Below the pieces are notes generated by a model. The model had not been told where the DNA came from. It saw nothing but the letters and a program-made list of their open reading frames with translations, and made no database searches. The position numbers were made by a program, and so were the translations under genes. DNA of 64,000 bases from Gilvimarinus algae (GTDB lineage: Bacteria > Pseudomonadota > Gammaproteobacteria > Pseudomonadales > Cellvibrionaceae), in contig NZ_JAULRT010000052.1 of NCBI RefSeq assembly GCF_030518215.1, positions 186,001-250,000 of the forward strand. Reading direction: 5' to 3'. Positions within the stretch are counted from its first letter, which is position 1; each line of letters begins with the position of its first letter. Below, piece by piece: positions 26,243 to 35,177 of the stretch.

Positions 26243-26815
26243 TCAGTCGTGCCAACCCTGCCAAAAACTTGCCAGGGCGAAGCCCAGAAACAACACAAAC
26301 GCCAGCCGATGCACCCAGGTCATGGGGATTTTGGTCAGCAGCCAGCGCCCCGCAAACACTACCGGCACATTCGCCAGCAGCATACCCAGTGTCGTACCTA
26401 TAATGACCATTAGCGTCGCCGAGGCGTAGTGCGCCGCCAGCACCACGGTGGCCACTTGAGTTTTGTCCCCCAGTTCGGCGAGGAAAAACAGTACGCAGGT
26501 GGCGCCGAAGGCTCCGAGGCTGGCAAAGCGCCCGGGGTTATCATCCTCTTTGTCGGGGATCAGGGTCCACACCGCCACGGCCAGGAAGCTTAGACCAATC
26601 AGCCAGGGCAGCAGATTCGGGGCTATCCACTGGCCGAGCCACTGGCCGAGCCAGGCCGACAAGGCGTGGTTGACGACAGTTGCCAGCAAAATGCCGGCGC
26701 AAATGGTGACTGGGCGACCGTAGCGGCCCACCAATAGCAGCGCCAGCAACTGGGTTTTATCGCCAATCTCGGCGATAGCGACGGCGAGGGTTGAACTCAG
26801 CAATGCTTCCATCAT
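26243..26815 (-). CDS. TMEM165/GDT1 (UPF0016) family transporter
   Basis: A 190-aa inner-membrane protein with six predicted helices arranged as two homologous halves, each carrying the family signature E-x-G-D-K-T-Q (EIGDKTQ at about residues 16-22 and ELGDKTQ at about 112-118). Family members export Mn2+ (MneA in Vibrio) or exchange Ca2+/Mn2+ for protons. Seven bases separate it from the upstream gene, so they are co-transcribed. Manganese export is the likeliest role but is inferred from the family. Confidence 0.88.
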   Translation of the reverse strand: MMEALLSSTLAVAIAEIGDKTQLLALLLVGRYGRPVTICAGILLATVVNHALSAWLGQWLGQWIAPNLLPWLIGLSFLAVAVWTLIPDKEDDNPGRFASLGAFGATCVLFFLAELGDKTQVATVVLAAHYASATLMVIIGTTLGMLLANVPVVFAGRWLLTKIPMTWVHRLAFVLFLGFALASFWQGWHD

Positions 26816-26822
26816 GCGCCCG

Positions 26823-27365
26823 TCAGTAAGGCGTGTACTGGCGCTCGCCGCCGTAGGGCAGCTCCGGCAGGCTTTCGGCTATAAGCTCCAGCGCCTCGAC
26901 ATAGACTTTTTTGACGTCGGGCTTGAGCCCGGCAGCCATACGCCGCGAGAGCATGGTGACAGGAAAAAGGCACTCGTTGACGGACGCGGCGCACAGCGCC
27001 CGTGAGCGGCCGAGTTTATCCTCGTAGACTTTCCACTCCAACTCCGGCTCGGCCACGATCATGGCGTCGCCCAGCACCACGCCCAGCGCCTGCAGCGCCA
27101 AGGTGTCGCTGGCGCCAATAAGCTCGCGATCCACGATTCTCTGCAGAGTACTCAAGTCGGTCTTGTCGCCGCGAAGCGGTGTGCCCAGCTGCTCTTTGGT
27201 CAGACGGTCGACACGGGCGCGCTGGTTGGAGAGAAAACTCTCGTCCGTCCAACTTAAATCGGTGATGGTGACAGTGGCGCTCGGTTCCTGGGCCAGGGTG
27301 CTCGCCGAGCAGAACACCAGCAGGGCGATCAGTGCTTTAAACGTTGCGTTCACGGTTAACCTCAT
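26823..27365 (-). CDS. Secreted protein of unknown function (DUF3806-like)
   Basis: A 180-aa protein with a clear signal peptide (FKALIALLVFCSASTLAQ). The mature part has a short N-terminal beta stretch and a helical domain containing LGVVLGDAMIVAEPELEWKVYEDKLGRSRAL, which reminds me of DUF3806; this is from memory and unverified. Two Cys (ALCAASVNECLFP) could form a periplasmic disulfide. It overlaps the end of the upstream GltB-like gene by 29 bases and lies 7 bases before the UPF0016 gene, forming a tight operon. Confidence 0.75.
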   Translation of the reverse strand: MRLTVNATFKALIALLVFCSASTLAQEPSATVTITDLSWTDESFLSNQRARVDRLTKEQLGTPLRGDKTDLSTLQRIVDRELIGASDTLALQALGVVLGDAMIVAEPELEWKVYEDKLGRSRALCAASVNECLFPVTMLSRRMAAGLKPDVKKVYVEALELIAESLPELPYGGERQYTPY

Positions 27366-28908
27366 CTTTTACGCTTTGGGCGCCGGTGAGGGCGCGGGGC
27401 TGTTCTTCATCGTCTATCAGAGTCACAGGCTCAGGGTGAAGTTCACTCAAAGGTGCCGAGAGCCCCGAGGCCATGACCACATGCACATGATCGCGCTTGA
27501 GTTTGCGCGGTTCTGTCACACCGCAGGCATGGGCAATCAGTCCCACGCCGTAGGTCATATTGCGTTGGTAGTGGGCCACGCGGGTGGCCTTGTCGGCCGG
27601 CACCAGCCCGCGTTGCAGCTTGGGGTCGTGAGTGGTCACGCCCGTGGGGCAGGTGTTCTTGTGGCACTGCATGGCCTGAATGCAGCCGAGGGCAAACATA
27701 AAGCCGCGGGCGCTCACGGTAAAGTCCGCGCCGCACGCCAGTGCCCAGGCCACTTTTGAGGGGGTCACCAGTTTGCCCGAGGCAATCAACCGGATGCGAC
27801 CTTTTAGCCCCGCCTGAGTCAGTAAGTCGCTGACCCACGGCAGGCTTTCTTTTAACGGCAGACCGACGTAATCCATCAGCGGCTGCGGTGCGGCGCCTGT
27901 GCCACCATCGCAGCTGTCGAGAGTAATAAAATCCGGTGCCCGGTCGATGCCGCGCTGCTTGATGGCCCCCACCAGATCCACCAGCCACTGTTTGTCACCC
28001 AGAACGGCCTTGAAGCCCACGGGCTTGCCGGTAATCTCACGGATGTGCTCAATCATATCGAGCAAGTCATCCACCGAGCGAATATCCGGGTGACCGTTGG
28101 GGCTGATGGAGGCGTGGCCTTCTGCAATGCCCCGTATCTGCGCAATCTCGGCAGAGACTTTCTCACCGGGCAGGATACCGCCTTTGCCTGGTTTGGCGCC
28201 CTGGCTCAGCTTGATTTCGAACATGCGTACCTGCTCGTGAGCGGCCAGATCCCGCAGTCTGTCGTCACTCAAGTGCCCCTCGGCGTTGCGCACACCGTAT
28301 TTGGCCGTGCCTATTTGAAACACGATGTCGCAGCCGCCCTCCAAATGGTAGGGCGAGAGACCGCCCTCGCCGGTGTTAAGCCAGCAACCGGCTTTAGCGG
28401 CGCCGGCGGAGAGCGCCTGTATGGCCGGCCGTGACAGGGCGCCGTAGCTCATGCCGCTGATATTGAAAACAGCGCTGGTGGTATAGGGGGTGCGACAGTA
28501 GGGGCCTATAGTGACGTCCGAGGGCAGGGCTGCATCTTTCTCTAGGGTGGGAAAGGCCGAATTGAGAAACAGGACCGTCCCTGTGGGCGAGAGGTCGCGG
28601 GTGGAACCAAAGCCGATGTTGGCGTCGACGTTTTTGGCCGAGCGGTAGACCCAGGAGCGCTCGGCGCGGTTAAAAGGCATTTCCTCGCGATCCATGGCAA
28701 AAAAATACTGCCGAAAAAACTCACCGAGATGTTCAAATAAGTAGCGAAAGCGGCCGATCACCGGATAGTTACGGCGTATGGTGTGGGTGCTTTGGTTCAC
28801 ATCCACAATGTAGAGCACGATCACTGTGATGACAGCGGCCAATATCAGGCCGATAAAAATCATCTCAACCACGCTCAGAATACTGAGCGCCCAGGGAGTC
28901 TCTTGCAT
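27337..28908 (-). CDS. FMN-binding glutamate synthase-like protein (GltB domain 2), membrane-anchored
   Basis: A 523-aa protein. The N-terminus has a hydrophobic segment (MIFIGLILAAVITVIVLYIVDV) that probably anchors it to the inner membrane. Residues ~100-500 form the FMN-binding TIM barrel of glutamate synthase, with ISGMSYGALSRPAIQAL, LSQGAKPGKGG and TLDSCDGGTGAAP, and with CHKNTCPTG (the Cys cluster near the FMN/Fe-S site). Stand-alone members of this family lack the amidotransferase domain and their reaction is not established. It is the first gene of the four-gene minus-strand cluster. Confidence 0.85.
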   Translation of the reverse strand: MQETPWALSILSVVEMIFIGLILAAVITVIVLYIVDVNQSTHTIRRNYPVIGRFRYLFEHLGEFFRQYFFAMDREEMPFNRAERSWVYRSAKNVDANIGFGSTRDLSPTGTVLFLNSAFPTLEKDAALPSDVTIGPYCRTPYTTSAVFNISGMSYGALSRPAIQALSAGAAKAGCWLNTGEGGLSPYHLEGGCDIVFQIGTAKYGVRNAEGHLSDDRLRDLAAHEQVRMFEIKLSQGAKPGKGGILPGEKVSAEIAQIRGIAEGHASISPNGHPDIRSVDDLLDMIEHIREITGKPVGFKAVLGDKQWLVDLVGAIKQRGIDRAPDFITLDSCDGGTGAAPQPLMDYVGLPLKESLPWVSDLLTQAGLKGRIRLIASGKLVTPSKVAWALACGADFTVSARGFMFALGCIQAMQCHKNTCPTGVTTHDPKLQRGLVPADKATRVAHYQRNMTYGVGLIAHACGVTEPRKLKRDHVHVVMASGLSAPLSELHPEPVTLIDDEEQPRALTGAQSVKDEVNRERNV

Positions 28909-29004
28909 AGTAGTGCTACCGGTAGTGCAGTCTGTCTGGTCGCGCTATGATAGGGCTTTTAGGGTGCCTACGGCAAAAGCAATTACAGCGAAATGGAGGT
29001 GAAT

Positions 29005-29412
29005 ATGGGTTGGTTTACCCGATTGATGGTGTTGTTACTGGTATTGGCAGCCATTGCCGGAGGTGCGGCGCTCTACTGGGGCTATGCGCAGCAGCAGGTG
29101 TTGACGGTACGCGTGGCGACATTGGAAAAAGAGCTGGCGAGTGTGAAGAGCGAGTTGGCCAGCACCAAGAGCAAACTGCAAGCGATGGAGCAGGATTCGG
29201 TGGGCACCATGGTCAAGCGGGCCAATGAGGTCATCGTCAAGGGGTGGGACGCCATTGTCGACTCGGTAGAAAGTGAACTGTCCCGGGCGCGCGATGCTCT
29301 GCAGCATCTTGATCAATCTTCATCCAGTGACGGCGTCGCCCCTGACCCTGCCGAGGGCAACTCGTCATCGAGTAACTCAATTGAAGACCAAGAGCCGGCG
29401 ATTCAACCGTAA
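29005..29412 (+). CDS. Small membrane-anchored coiled-coil protein
   Basis: A 135-aa protein. One N-terminal transmembrane helix (WFTRLMVLLLVLAAIAGGAAL) is followed by a heptad-like stretch (VATLEKELASVKSELASTKSKLQAMEQ) that should form a coiled coil in the periplasm. The C-terminal tail is Ser-rich and acidic. GGAGGTG just upstream marks the ATG at 29005; an earlier in-frame ATG overlaps that ribosome-binding site. It is followed 17 bases later by the next gene. I do not recognise a family. Confidence 0.75.
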   Translation: MGWFTRLMVLLLVLAAIAGGAALYWGYAQQQVLTVRVATLEKELASVKSELASTKSKLQAMEQDSVGTMVKRANEVIVKGWDAIVDSVESELSRARDALQHLDQSSSSDGVAPDPAEGNSSSSNSIEDQEPAIQP

Positions 29413-29429
29413 ACAACAAGGAGCGAGAT

Positions 29430-30185
29430 GTGAAAGCATTAAAAATTGTATTGATTGTGCTGTTGGTGATTGTGCTGCTCATCGGTGGCGGTATTTTTCT
29501 GCTGGTGAAAAACCTCGATGGACTGGTCGCCAGGGTTATTGAAAGTGTCGGTACCGAGGTGCTGCAAACCGAAGTCAGCCTCGATTCGGTGAATTTTGAG
29601 TTGGACAAGGGGCGGGGAGAGTTGCACGGGTTAAGCATCGCCAATTACCCAGGCTTCGAGCAGCCGACCCTTTTTAAGCTCAATCAGATCGCGTTACAAA
29701 TTGAACCTAGCTCGGTCAACAGCCAGGTGGTAGTCATTGATGAAATTCTGGTGGATGGCGCTCACTTGACCGTTGAACACACGGGCGTGGCCAAGACGAA
29801 CATCCAGACGCTGATCGATACGGTCAAACGAGGCTCGACGCAAACCAGCGAAAGTAAAAATTCTACGCAAGAGCCGCGTTTTATGGTTGAAAAACTGAGC
29901 TTCACTGACATTTCCATGGATGTGATTTCTCCCCAACTGGAAAATCGTACGGTGACCTTGCAAGACATTCAGCGTGAGAATCTGGGCACGCGCGAGCAAG
30001 GCCTTACCGGTCCGGAACTGGTCGAGGCGGTTATTCAACCGATTATCGATAGAGCCAAAGCCGAACTGGAAGGCGAAGTCCGCGCTCGAGCGACCGAAGA
30101 GGCGTTAAAAGCCATCGATAAGAACTTGTCAGAAGAGGACAAGGAAAAGCTAAATCAGTACAAAGATCTGCTCAAGCAGCAGTAA
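29430..30185 (+). CDS. AsmA-like/DUF748-like envelope protein
   Basis: A 251-aa protein starting with GTG (AAGGAG 6 bases upstream). One N-terminal membrane helix (ALKIVLIVLLVIVLLIGGGIFLLV) is followed by a periplasmic region with the pattern VSLDSVNFELDKGRGELHGLSIANYPGFE, typical of the start of AsmA-type proteins, which bridge or regulate outer-membrane lipid homeostasis. The protein is shorter than most AsmA members and the C-terminus is helical and charged (TEEALKAIDKNLSEEDKEKLNQ). It ends in a terminator. Family placement is by pattern only. Confidence 0.72.
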   Translation: MKALKIVLIVLLVIVLLIGGGIFLLVKNLDGLVARVIESVGTEVLQTEVSLDSVNFELDKGRGELHGLSIANYPGFEQPTLFKLNQIALQIEPSSVNSQVVVIDEILVDGAHLTVEHTGVAKTNIQTLIDTVKRGSTQTSESKNSTQEPRFMVEKLSFTDISMDVISPQLENRTVTLQDIQRENLGTREQGLTGPELVEAVIQPIIDRAKAELEGEVRARATEEALKAIDKNLSEEDKEKLNQYKDLLKQQ

Positions 30186-30211
30186 GCCAAGCTCCATGGG
30201 CAAAAAGAACC

Positions 30212-30237
30212 GGGCCTGGCAACAGGCCCTTTTTTTT
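30212..30237 (+). terminator. Rho-independent terminator after the AsmA-like gene
   Basis: GGGCCTG / CAGGCCC stem with GCAA tetraloop and a run of eight T. Confidence 0.92.
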
Positions 30238-30245
30238 AGGCCTGT

Positions 30246-33149
30246 TTAGTCTTGCCACTGATACCTTAGCCCCAGTAAAAAGCGGCGTCCGTTTTCGTAA
30301 AACCCCTGGGGAATGCCGCTGGCGCTGCGGATGTAAATAATTTCGTTGTTTAAATTGATGGCCTCTAGCGACACACTCAACTCGTTGCTCAGGTACCAGT
30401 GCAGGCTGCCATCGAGCTGCGAGTAGGCGGCTGTTTTACTCTGACTGCCGGCGATAACTTCACCGTAAGAGCTCGAGCGGTAGTTGTAGGACAGACGCGC
30501 ATCCACACGGGCGTTTTCGTAATAGACCGAGGCGTTAAATTGGTCCCGCGAGTTGCCCGGTAGTTTGATGGCCGTTAGCCCCTCAGGGGAGGGAACATGA
30601 GCGTCGGTATAGGTGTAATTGGATTGAACCCCAAAGCCCCAAGCGATGTCCTGTTGCCAGCGCAGCTCAATACCACTGATGCTGGCGCCATAACTGTTGC
30701 GGTTGGTGGTGATGTTTAAGGTTCGTCCGTCGATTTGACGCGTCTCGGTGGTGGGGTAAACAAAGCTGGTGATGTCTTTATAAAATGCGGTAATCGCAAG
30801 CATTGAGGTGGGGGAAGGGTACCACTCAACGCCGATATCAGCCTGATTGGCCTGGTAGGGATTAAGCTCGGGATTGCCCGCCAAGCCCGAGCCACTGGTC
30901 GGGTCAACGATCAGCCCCGGGGCGATGTCCTCGTAGTTCGGTCGTGCCATGACCTCGGCAAGGGAGGCGCGAACAATGGTCGACTCGCCCACTTGGTAGC
31001 GCAGGTTGATACTGGGTAAAAGGTGCCGGTAGCGCCGCTGGTACTCAACCAGCTGCTCGCCCAGGTATCCGCTGGACGCCTGTTCAGTGGCCACCGCTCT
31101 GACGCCCGCGTCAATGTGTAGGGGGCCAAATTCAAAGGCACCTTGCACATAGGCGGCCAGTGAGTCTTCCTCTATGCGGTAGTAGGCACTCGGGTCATTG
31201 CGATAGGCGAGTAGGCCCGTCTGGTACGCCGGTTGTATCACCTCTTGCAACAGGCGGGCATCGGTGCGTGCGTATTGACGCACATTGCTGACCTCCGGTA
31301 CCTCGGGCAAGAGCAAGGGCGTTAACTCGTGGGAGACTGCGGCAAGGGAGGTGGATGAGAGCGACTGCCAGCGCGGATGGTTGGTGTCGATTTCACCGAG
31401 GATACGCGTGTTGACCACCCCGTGATCGCGCCGTTTGAGGCCCGCTTTGAGTCTGCTCATCCATGGGGCGGCAGGGTGGTACTCAATGTCAATTTGCCCG
31501 TAGGTTTCACTGTTTTCCATGGCCCGTATCCAATCGCGCGAGTCGGCTGAAAAGCTGCTCATGGCGCTTGCGCTTTTGGGGTCGAGGTCGAGGTAGTTTA
31601 CCTCGACTCTATCGGGGCTAAGTGCGAAGGCAAAACGGGTGTTGCCGGCAAAGCGATAGAGGTAATCATGGTCTGTGCCACCGGTGGACTCGGTATGGCC
31701 CAGCTGCCAGTGGAGCTGCCACCGTTCGTCCGTGTAATAGGTTTCCCAGTCGCTGACCCGGGTGTCGATATACCCCTGTCGATAGATGGCATCGAGCAGC
31801 GCGCCGGTGCTGTCGGCGTTGCTGAGCAGGCCGCCGGTAAGGTTGAGGTAGCCGTCCTCGCTCGTCTGAAAAACCGGGTTTGTTACGGTGGCGGGAGGCG
31901 TTTCACGCAGCTTGAGCCCACCGGGGGCAAACAAATAATTGTGATTGACGCTGGCGATATCCATTTGCGAACGGAAAATATTCAGCACACTGTTCCAGTG
32001 GTCATCGGGTGCCCATTGCAGGGTGAGATTCCCGGTGTTGTGCGAGCGATCCTGCTCCAGCAAGGCGGTGCCGCCGCCCCAAATGGCGTAGACATTCTGG
32101 GTAATCTCGCCTTTGGGTTCGGTGATGGTGTAGAGAGTGTCATTGGCGAAGGTTTCCTGGCCATCGCGCCGGCTGCGTCGATTTTGTACATTGAAACTGG
32201 CGAGTACGCCAAAGGTGTCGTCGGTGTTGCTCCAGCTTCCGAGGGCGGACGCCTGAGGGTCCCAGTGGGCAGACAGTTCGCTGTATTGCTGTTCAAGCTG
32301 CACGCTGATGAGCTGGTCGGCCACAGACAGGGGTTGACGGGTCCTGACAATAACGGTTCCGCCGATGCTGCCCTCATCAATGTCCGCTCTCGGGGTTTTG
32401 TGCACTTCTATGGATTGCACCAGTTGCGAGGCGAGGGTGGAGTAATTAAACCCGCGGCTCAGGTTGTCATTGGCCCACCAGTAGCTGGAGGCGACGTGTT
32501 GACCATTGAGCAGTGTGCGGTTGATGTCTTTATCGGTGCCGCGAATATTGACGTCGCGTCCTTCTCCCCACAGTCGGTCAACGGAGACACCAGCGACGCG
32601 CTGCAGCGAGTCGGCGACGTTGCGATCGGGGAATTTACCAATATCGTTGGAGGTGATGACATCGATCACATTGGGCGCCTGGCGCTTTTCGGTAAGGCTC
32701 AACCTCAGTGAGTTGCGGATGCCAGTCACGTAGGTTTCTTCCACGGCCATGCTGTGCGGGGTATTGGGGAGTACTGGCTCGGGGGTCAGGCTGGCGTACT
32801 GTTCTTGTTCGGGGGAGTGAATAACCAGGGCATTATTGCCGCTGAAGGTGAAGCGTAGTTCGCTGCCCGCCAGCAGCCGCATTAAAGCTTGCTCGTGGCT
32901 GAAACTGCCGTGCAGGGGTTGGGTGGTGATATCAGGCAGGATGTCGGAGCGATAGAAAATTTGCATGCCCGATTGATCGGCGTAGCGCTTGAGCGCATCG
33001 GCCAGTGGCAGTGCGGGTATGTCAAAGTGCTGGCTCTGCGCCATTTTATTGTGGGCGTGATCGTGCTCGCCAGCAACGGATGAATCGGCTATACCCAGGC
33101 ACGCCAGCAGGACGCTGAAACAGATGGCAAGCAGGCGTTGCCCGGGCAT
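30246..33149 (-). CDS. TonB-dependent outer-membrane receptor with N-terminal STN signalling domain
   Basis: A FecA-like transducer of about 967 aa. After a signal peptide (MPGQRLLAICFSVLLACLG) and a His-rich stretch (EHDHAHNK), residues ~42-105 form an STN domain (FDIPALPLADALKRYADQSGMQIFY) that would contact FecR in the periplasm. The plug contains DSLQRVAGVSVDRLWGEGRD, and the barrel ends in an aromatic residue pattern (GLRYQWQD). It diverges from an ECF sigma/FecR pair, as expected for cell-surface signalling. The start is uncertain: ATGs at 33191 and 33221 and a TTG at 33245 are in frame, and none has a clear ribosome-binding site. It is paralogous to the receptor at 35178. The ligand is unknown. 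Confidence 0.87.
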   Translation of the reverse strand: MPGQRLLAICFSVLLACLGIADSSVAGEHDHAHNKMAQSQHFDIPALPLADALKRYADQSGMQIFYRSDILPDITTQPLHGSFSHEQALMRLLAGSELRFTFSGNNALVIHSPEQEQYASLTPEPVLPNTPHSMAVEETYVTGIRNSLRLSLTEKRQAPNVIDVITSNDIGKFPDRNVADSLQRVAGVSVDRLWGEGRDVNIRGTDKDINRTLLNGQHVASSYWWANDNLSRGFNYSTLASQLVQSIEVHKTPRADIDEGSIGGTVIVRTRQPLSVADQLISVQLEQQYSELSAHWDPQASALGSWSNTDDTFGVLASFNVQNRRSRRDGQETFANDTLYTITEPKGEITQNVYAIWGGGTALLEQDRSHNTGNLTLQWAPDDHWNSVLNIFRSQMDIASVNHNYLFAPGGLKLRETPPATVTNPVFQTSEDGYLNLTGGLLSNADSTGALLDAIYRQGYIDTRVSDWETYYTDERWQLHWQLGHTESTGGTDHDYLYRFAGNTRFAFALSPDRVEVNYLDLDPKSASAMSSFSADSRDWIRAMENSETYGQIDIEYHPAAPWMSRLKAGLKRRDHGVVNTRILGEIDTNHPRWQSLSSTSLAAVSHELTPLLLPEVPEVSNVRQYARTDARLLQEVIQPAYQTGLLAYRNDPSAYYRIEEDSLAAYVQGAFEFGPLHIDAGVRAVATEQASSGYLGEQLVEYQRRYRHLLPSINLRYQVGESTIVRASLAEVMARPNYEDIAPGLIVDPTSGSGLAGNPELNPYQANQADIGVEWYPSPTSMLAITAFYKDITSFVYPTTETRQIDGRTLNITTNRNSYGASISGIELRWQQDIAWGFGVQSNYTYTDAHVPSPEGLTAIKLPGNSRDQFNASVYYENARVDARLSYNYRSSSYGEVIAGSQSKTAAYSQLDGSLHWYLSNELSVSLEAINLNNEIIYIRSASGIPQGFYENGRRFLLGLRYQWQD

Positions 33150-33330
33150 TGCACGTGGCAGAGCGCTTTGCAGAGCGTCGGAAACTGGCATTATCGAAAT
33201 CGGGTATTCGCTCGTAGGCATGGAAACATGCGCTATTTTCCGCAAAAATACAAGACATAGGGCGTAAAGCCCGGCTTGTGGTAGCTTTGACTAAGAGCGC
33301 TTGTGGGTCTGGTAAAAAAAATCGTAAAAA

Positions 33331-33360
33331 GTGTCGGGGAAAGGATCGCATTGGCGTTAT
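33331..33360 (+). promoter_or_regulatory. ECF-type promoter of the fecI-like sigma gene
   Basis: GTGTCGGGG, then 14 bases, then GCGTTAT. The same two boxes with the same spacing precede the second TonB receptor on the other strand (37891-37862). The gene start is about 50 bases downstream in both cases. Assignment to the local ECF sigma is inference. Confidence 0.6.
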
Positions 33361-33410
33361 AGGCTATGGCGTAGTGTTTTTATTGATCGTGGGCCGGAGC
33401 AAAACAAACG

Positions 33411-33986
33411 ATGGCAGTACCCAGAGTCAATCTCAGGTTGGTGGACTCCAACCGTGAAGCGGATCTGCTCAGCCTGAGTCAGCGCGAGTATGTCGAGCAG
33501 CTCTACGGTCGTTACCGTGGGGATTTGCACGGCTACATCGCTCGGCTCTTGCCGTCGGGGGCCGGTGATATTGAGAGTATTTTGCAGGAGACCTATGTGC
33601 GCTTGTTGCGTCAGGACAGCCTGGACAAACTCAGCGACAACGCCCGTGCCTATATATACACCACGGCCACTAATCTGGTTCGCGACAGCGTGCGTCGCCA
33701 CGTAAGACAAAAGGGTGATTGGCATGAGCCGCTGGATGAAACTGCGCACCCGGTGGATGAGCACTCACCGCAACACGGTGCTCAGTGGCAGCAATCGCTT
33801 GAGCGCATACGGATGGCGCTTGCCGCGTTAAAACCTGTGACACGCGATGTGTTTATTCTGAGCCGCTTTCACGAGTACAGTTACCCCGAGATTGCCGAGC
33901 GGTTATCGCTGAGTACGCGCAGTATTGAACGACATATGAGCAAGGCCTTGAGCCATTTACGCAAGACACTGGATGATCTGTTATGA
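33411..33986 (+). CDS. ECF RNA polymerase sigma factor, FecI-like
   Basis: A 191-aa sigma-70 family regulator. Region 2 covers about residues 25-90 (YGRYRGDLHGYIARLL, AYIYTTATNLVRDSVRR) and region 4 about 130-185 (LKPVTRDVFILSRFHEYSYPEIAERLSLSTRSIERHMSKAL), a clean helix-turn-helix. This is the FecI type that works with a FecR anti-sigma and an STN-bearing receptor. Its stop overlaps the start of the fecR-like gene (ATGA), so the two are translationally coupled. Its own upstream region carries the presumed target motif, consistent with autoregulation. Confidence 0.93.
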   Translation: MAVPRVNLRLVDSNREADLLSLSQREYVEQLYGRYRGDLHGYIARLLPSGAGDIESILQETYVRLLRQDSLDKLSDNARAYIYTTATNLVRDSVRRHVRQKGDWHEPLDETAHPVDEHSPQHGAQWQQSLERIRMALAALKPVTRDVFILSRFHEYSYPEIAERLSLSTRSIERHMSKALSHLRKTLDDLL

Positions 33987-34969
33987 CGCACGAGGGTGCT
34001 GACAAAAAACCCATTGCCGATACAGCGGCTGACTGGTTTGCCCGCCGCCGTGGTGCTCGGCTGTCCGCCTCCGAGGAGCGCGCCTTCGAGCAGTGGCTGG
34101 CCGCGAGTCAGGAGCACACCCTTGCCTATGCCCAGTGTGAACTGGCTTGGGAGCTGAGCGCCGCCGTGCCTGAGCCGGCGCTGTCGCGCTCGCTCACGGC
34201 GAGTGCCAGTCCTGCAAAAAGCCGCTATCGCGCACTCTCGCCCTGGCGCATGGGCGGGGCGGTGGCGGCGAGTGCGCTCCTGGTTTCGGCCCTGTTGCTC
34301 AGCCGCTCTCCCGATTTGTCAGATCATTATCAAACCGAGATTGGTGAGCAACGGGTTGTTCACTTGGAAGATGGCTCATCGGTGATGCTCAACACCAACT
34401 CGGCTCTTCAGGTTCGTTATTCGCGCACCGAGCGCCACTTGCAGCTGACCCGCGGGGAGGCATTTTTTACCGTGGCGAAAAATCTGGACAGACCCTTTGT
34501 GGTTGAGGTGTCCGGTAGCGAAGTCAGGGCTCTGGGAACGGCGTTTAATATCGAAAAAGGTGTTACCGACATTGAGGTGGCTGTCACCCGGGGTCTGGTG
34601 GAAGTGGCCGCACCGGCCCGCTTTTGGCAACCTGAGATCAGTACACGTCTCGAGCCCGGGCAAGGTGTTCACTGGCGGGCGGATGATCAACAAGCGCTCA
34701 AACCGCAAGCTGTGAACCTCGAGCGGGTCACCGCCTGGCAGGCGAGCAAACTCTATTTTGAGGGCGAGCGCCTCGCCGATGCTTTGGCCGAGTACAACCG
34801 CTACACTCGTCGTCAATTTGTGTTGGTGGATGACGATCTCGCCGATGAGCGCATCAGTGGCGTGTTCAATCTGGGGGATGACGAAGCGCTCACCTTCGCT
34901 CTGGAAAAGAGCCTGGGCGCGCGCGTGGTGGCCACCGAGAATCGGGTGTTGATACTCGCCGACCACTAA
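33983..34969 (+). CDS. FecR-like anti-sigma/sigma-regulator protein
   Basis: A 328-aa protein. The cytoplasmic N-terminal domain (DTAADWFARRRGARLSASEERAFEQWLA, DUF4880-like) binds the sigma factor. A transmembrane helix lies at about residues 90-108 (GGAVAASALLVSALLLS). The periplasmic FecR domain (VVHLEDGSSVMLNTNSALQVRY) and a C-terminal STN-like module (LADALAEYNRYTRRQFVLV) follow and are expected to contact the receptor STN domain. It overlaps the sigma gene by 4 bases and ends about 110 bases before a minus-strand terminator. Confidence 0.92.
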   Translation: MTHEGADKKPIADTAADWFARRRGARLSASEERAFEQWLAASQEHTLAYAQCELAWELSAAVPEPALSRSLTASASPAKSRYRALSPWRMGGAVAASALLVSALLLSRSPDLSDHYQTEIGEQRVVHLEDGSSVMLNTNSALQVRYSRTERHLQLTRGEAFFTVAKNLDRPFVVEVSGSEVRALGTAFNIEKGVTDIEVAVTRGLVEVAAPARFWQPEISTRLEPGQGVHWRADDQQALKPQAVNLERVTAWQASKLYFEGERLADALAEYNRYTRRQFVLVDDDLADERISGVFNLGDDEALTFALEKSLGARVVATENRVLILADH

Positions 34970-35081
34970 ACGTTTTTTCTTTTCTTGTCTTAGCTCGGCT
35001 AGCCTCGGCTGCTGAGACGGCCCCGTCTCTACGATAAACGAGTCAAGCCCCTGCTAATGCTATGGGGGGGGTGCGGCCAAT

Positions 35082-35103
35082 AAAAAAGGCGCCCGGAGGC
35101 GCC
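35082..35103 (-). terminator. Terminator of the second TonB receptor
   Basis: Read on the minus strand, GGCGCC-TCCG-GGCGCC is followed by TTTTTT. It lies about 75 bases beyond the receptor stop. Confidence 0.8.
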
Positions 35104-35177
35104 AAAACAAGAGGACGTTTCCGGCCGTGGCCGGTTAGGCTATGCAAGGCGCCTCCCTGCGCCAGGGTGTACTCCTC

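Noticed and set aside
31668-32711. A 347-codon open frame antisense to the STN-bearing TonB receptor
   Set aside because: It lies entirely within a well-supported gene on the other strand and has no domain signature; long antisense frames are common in this GC-rich DNA.
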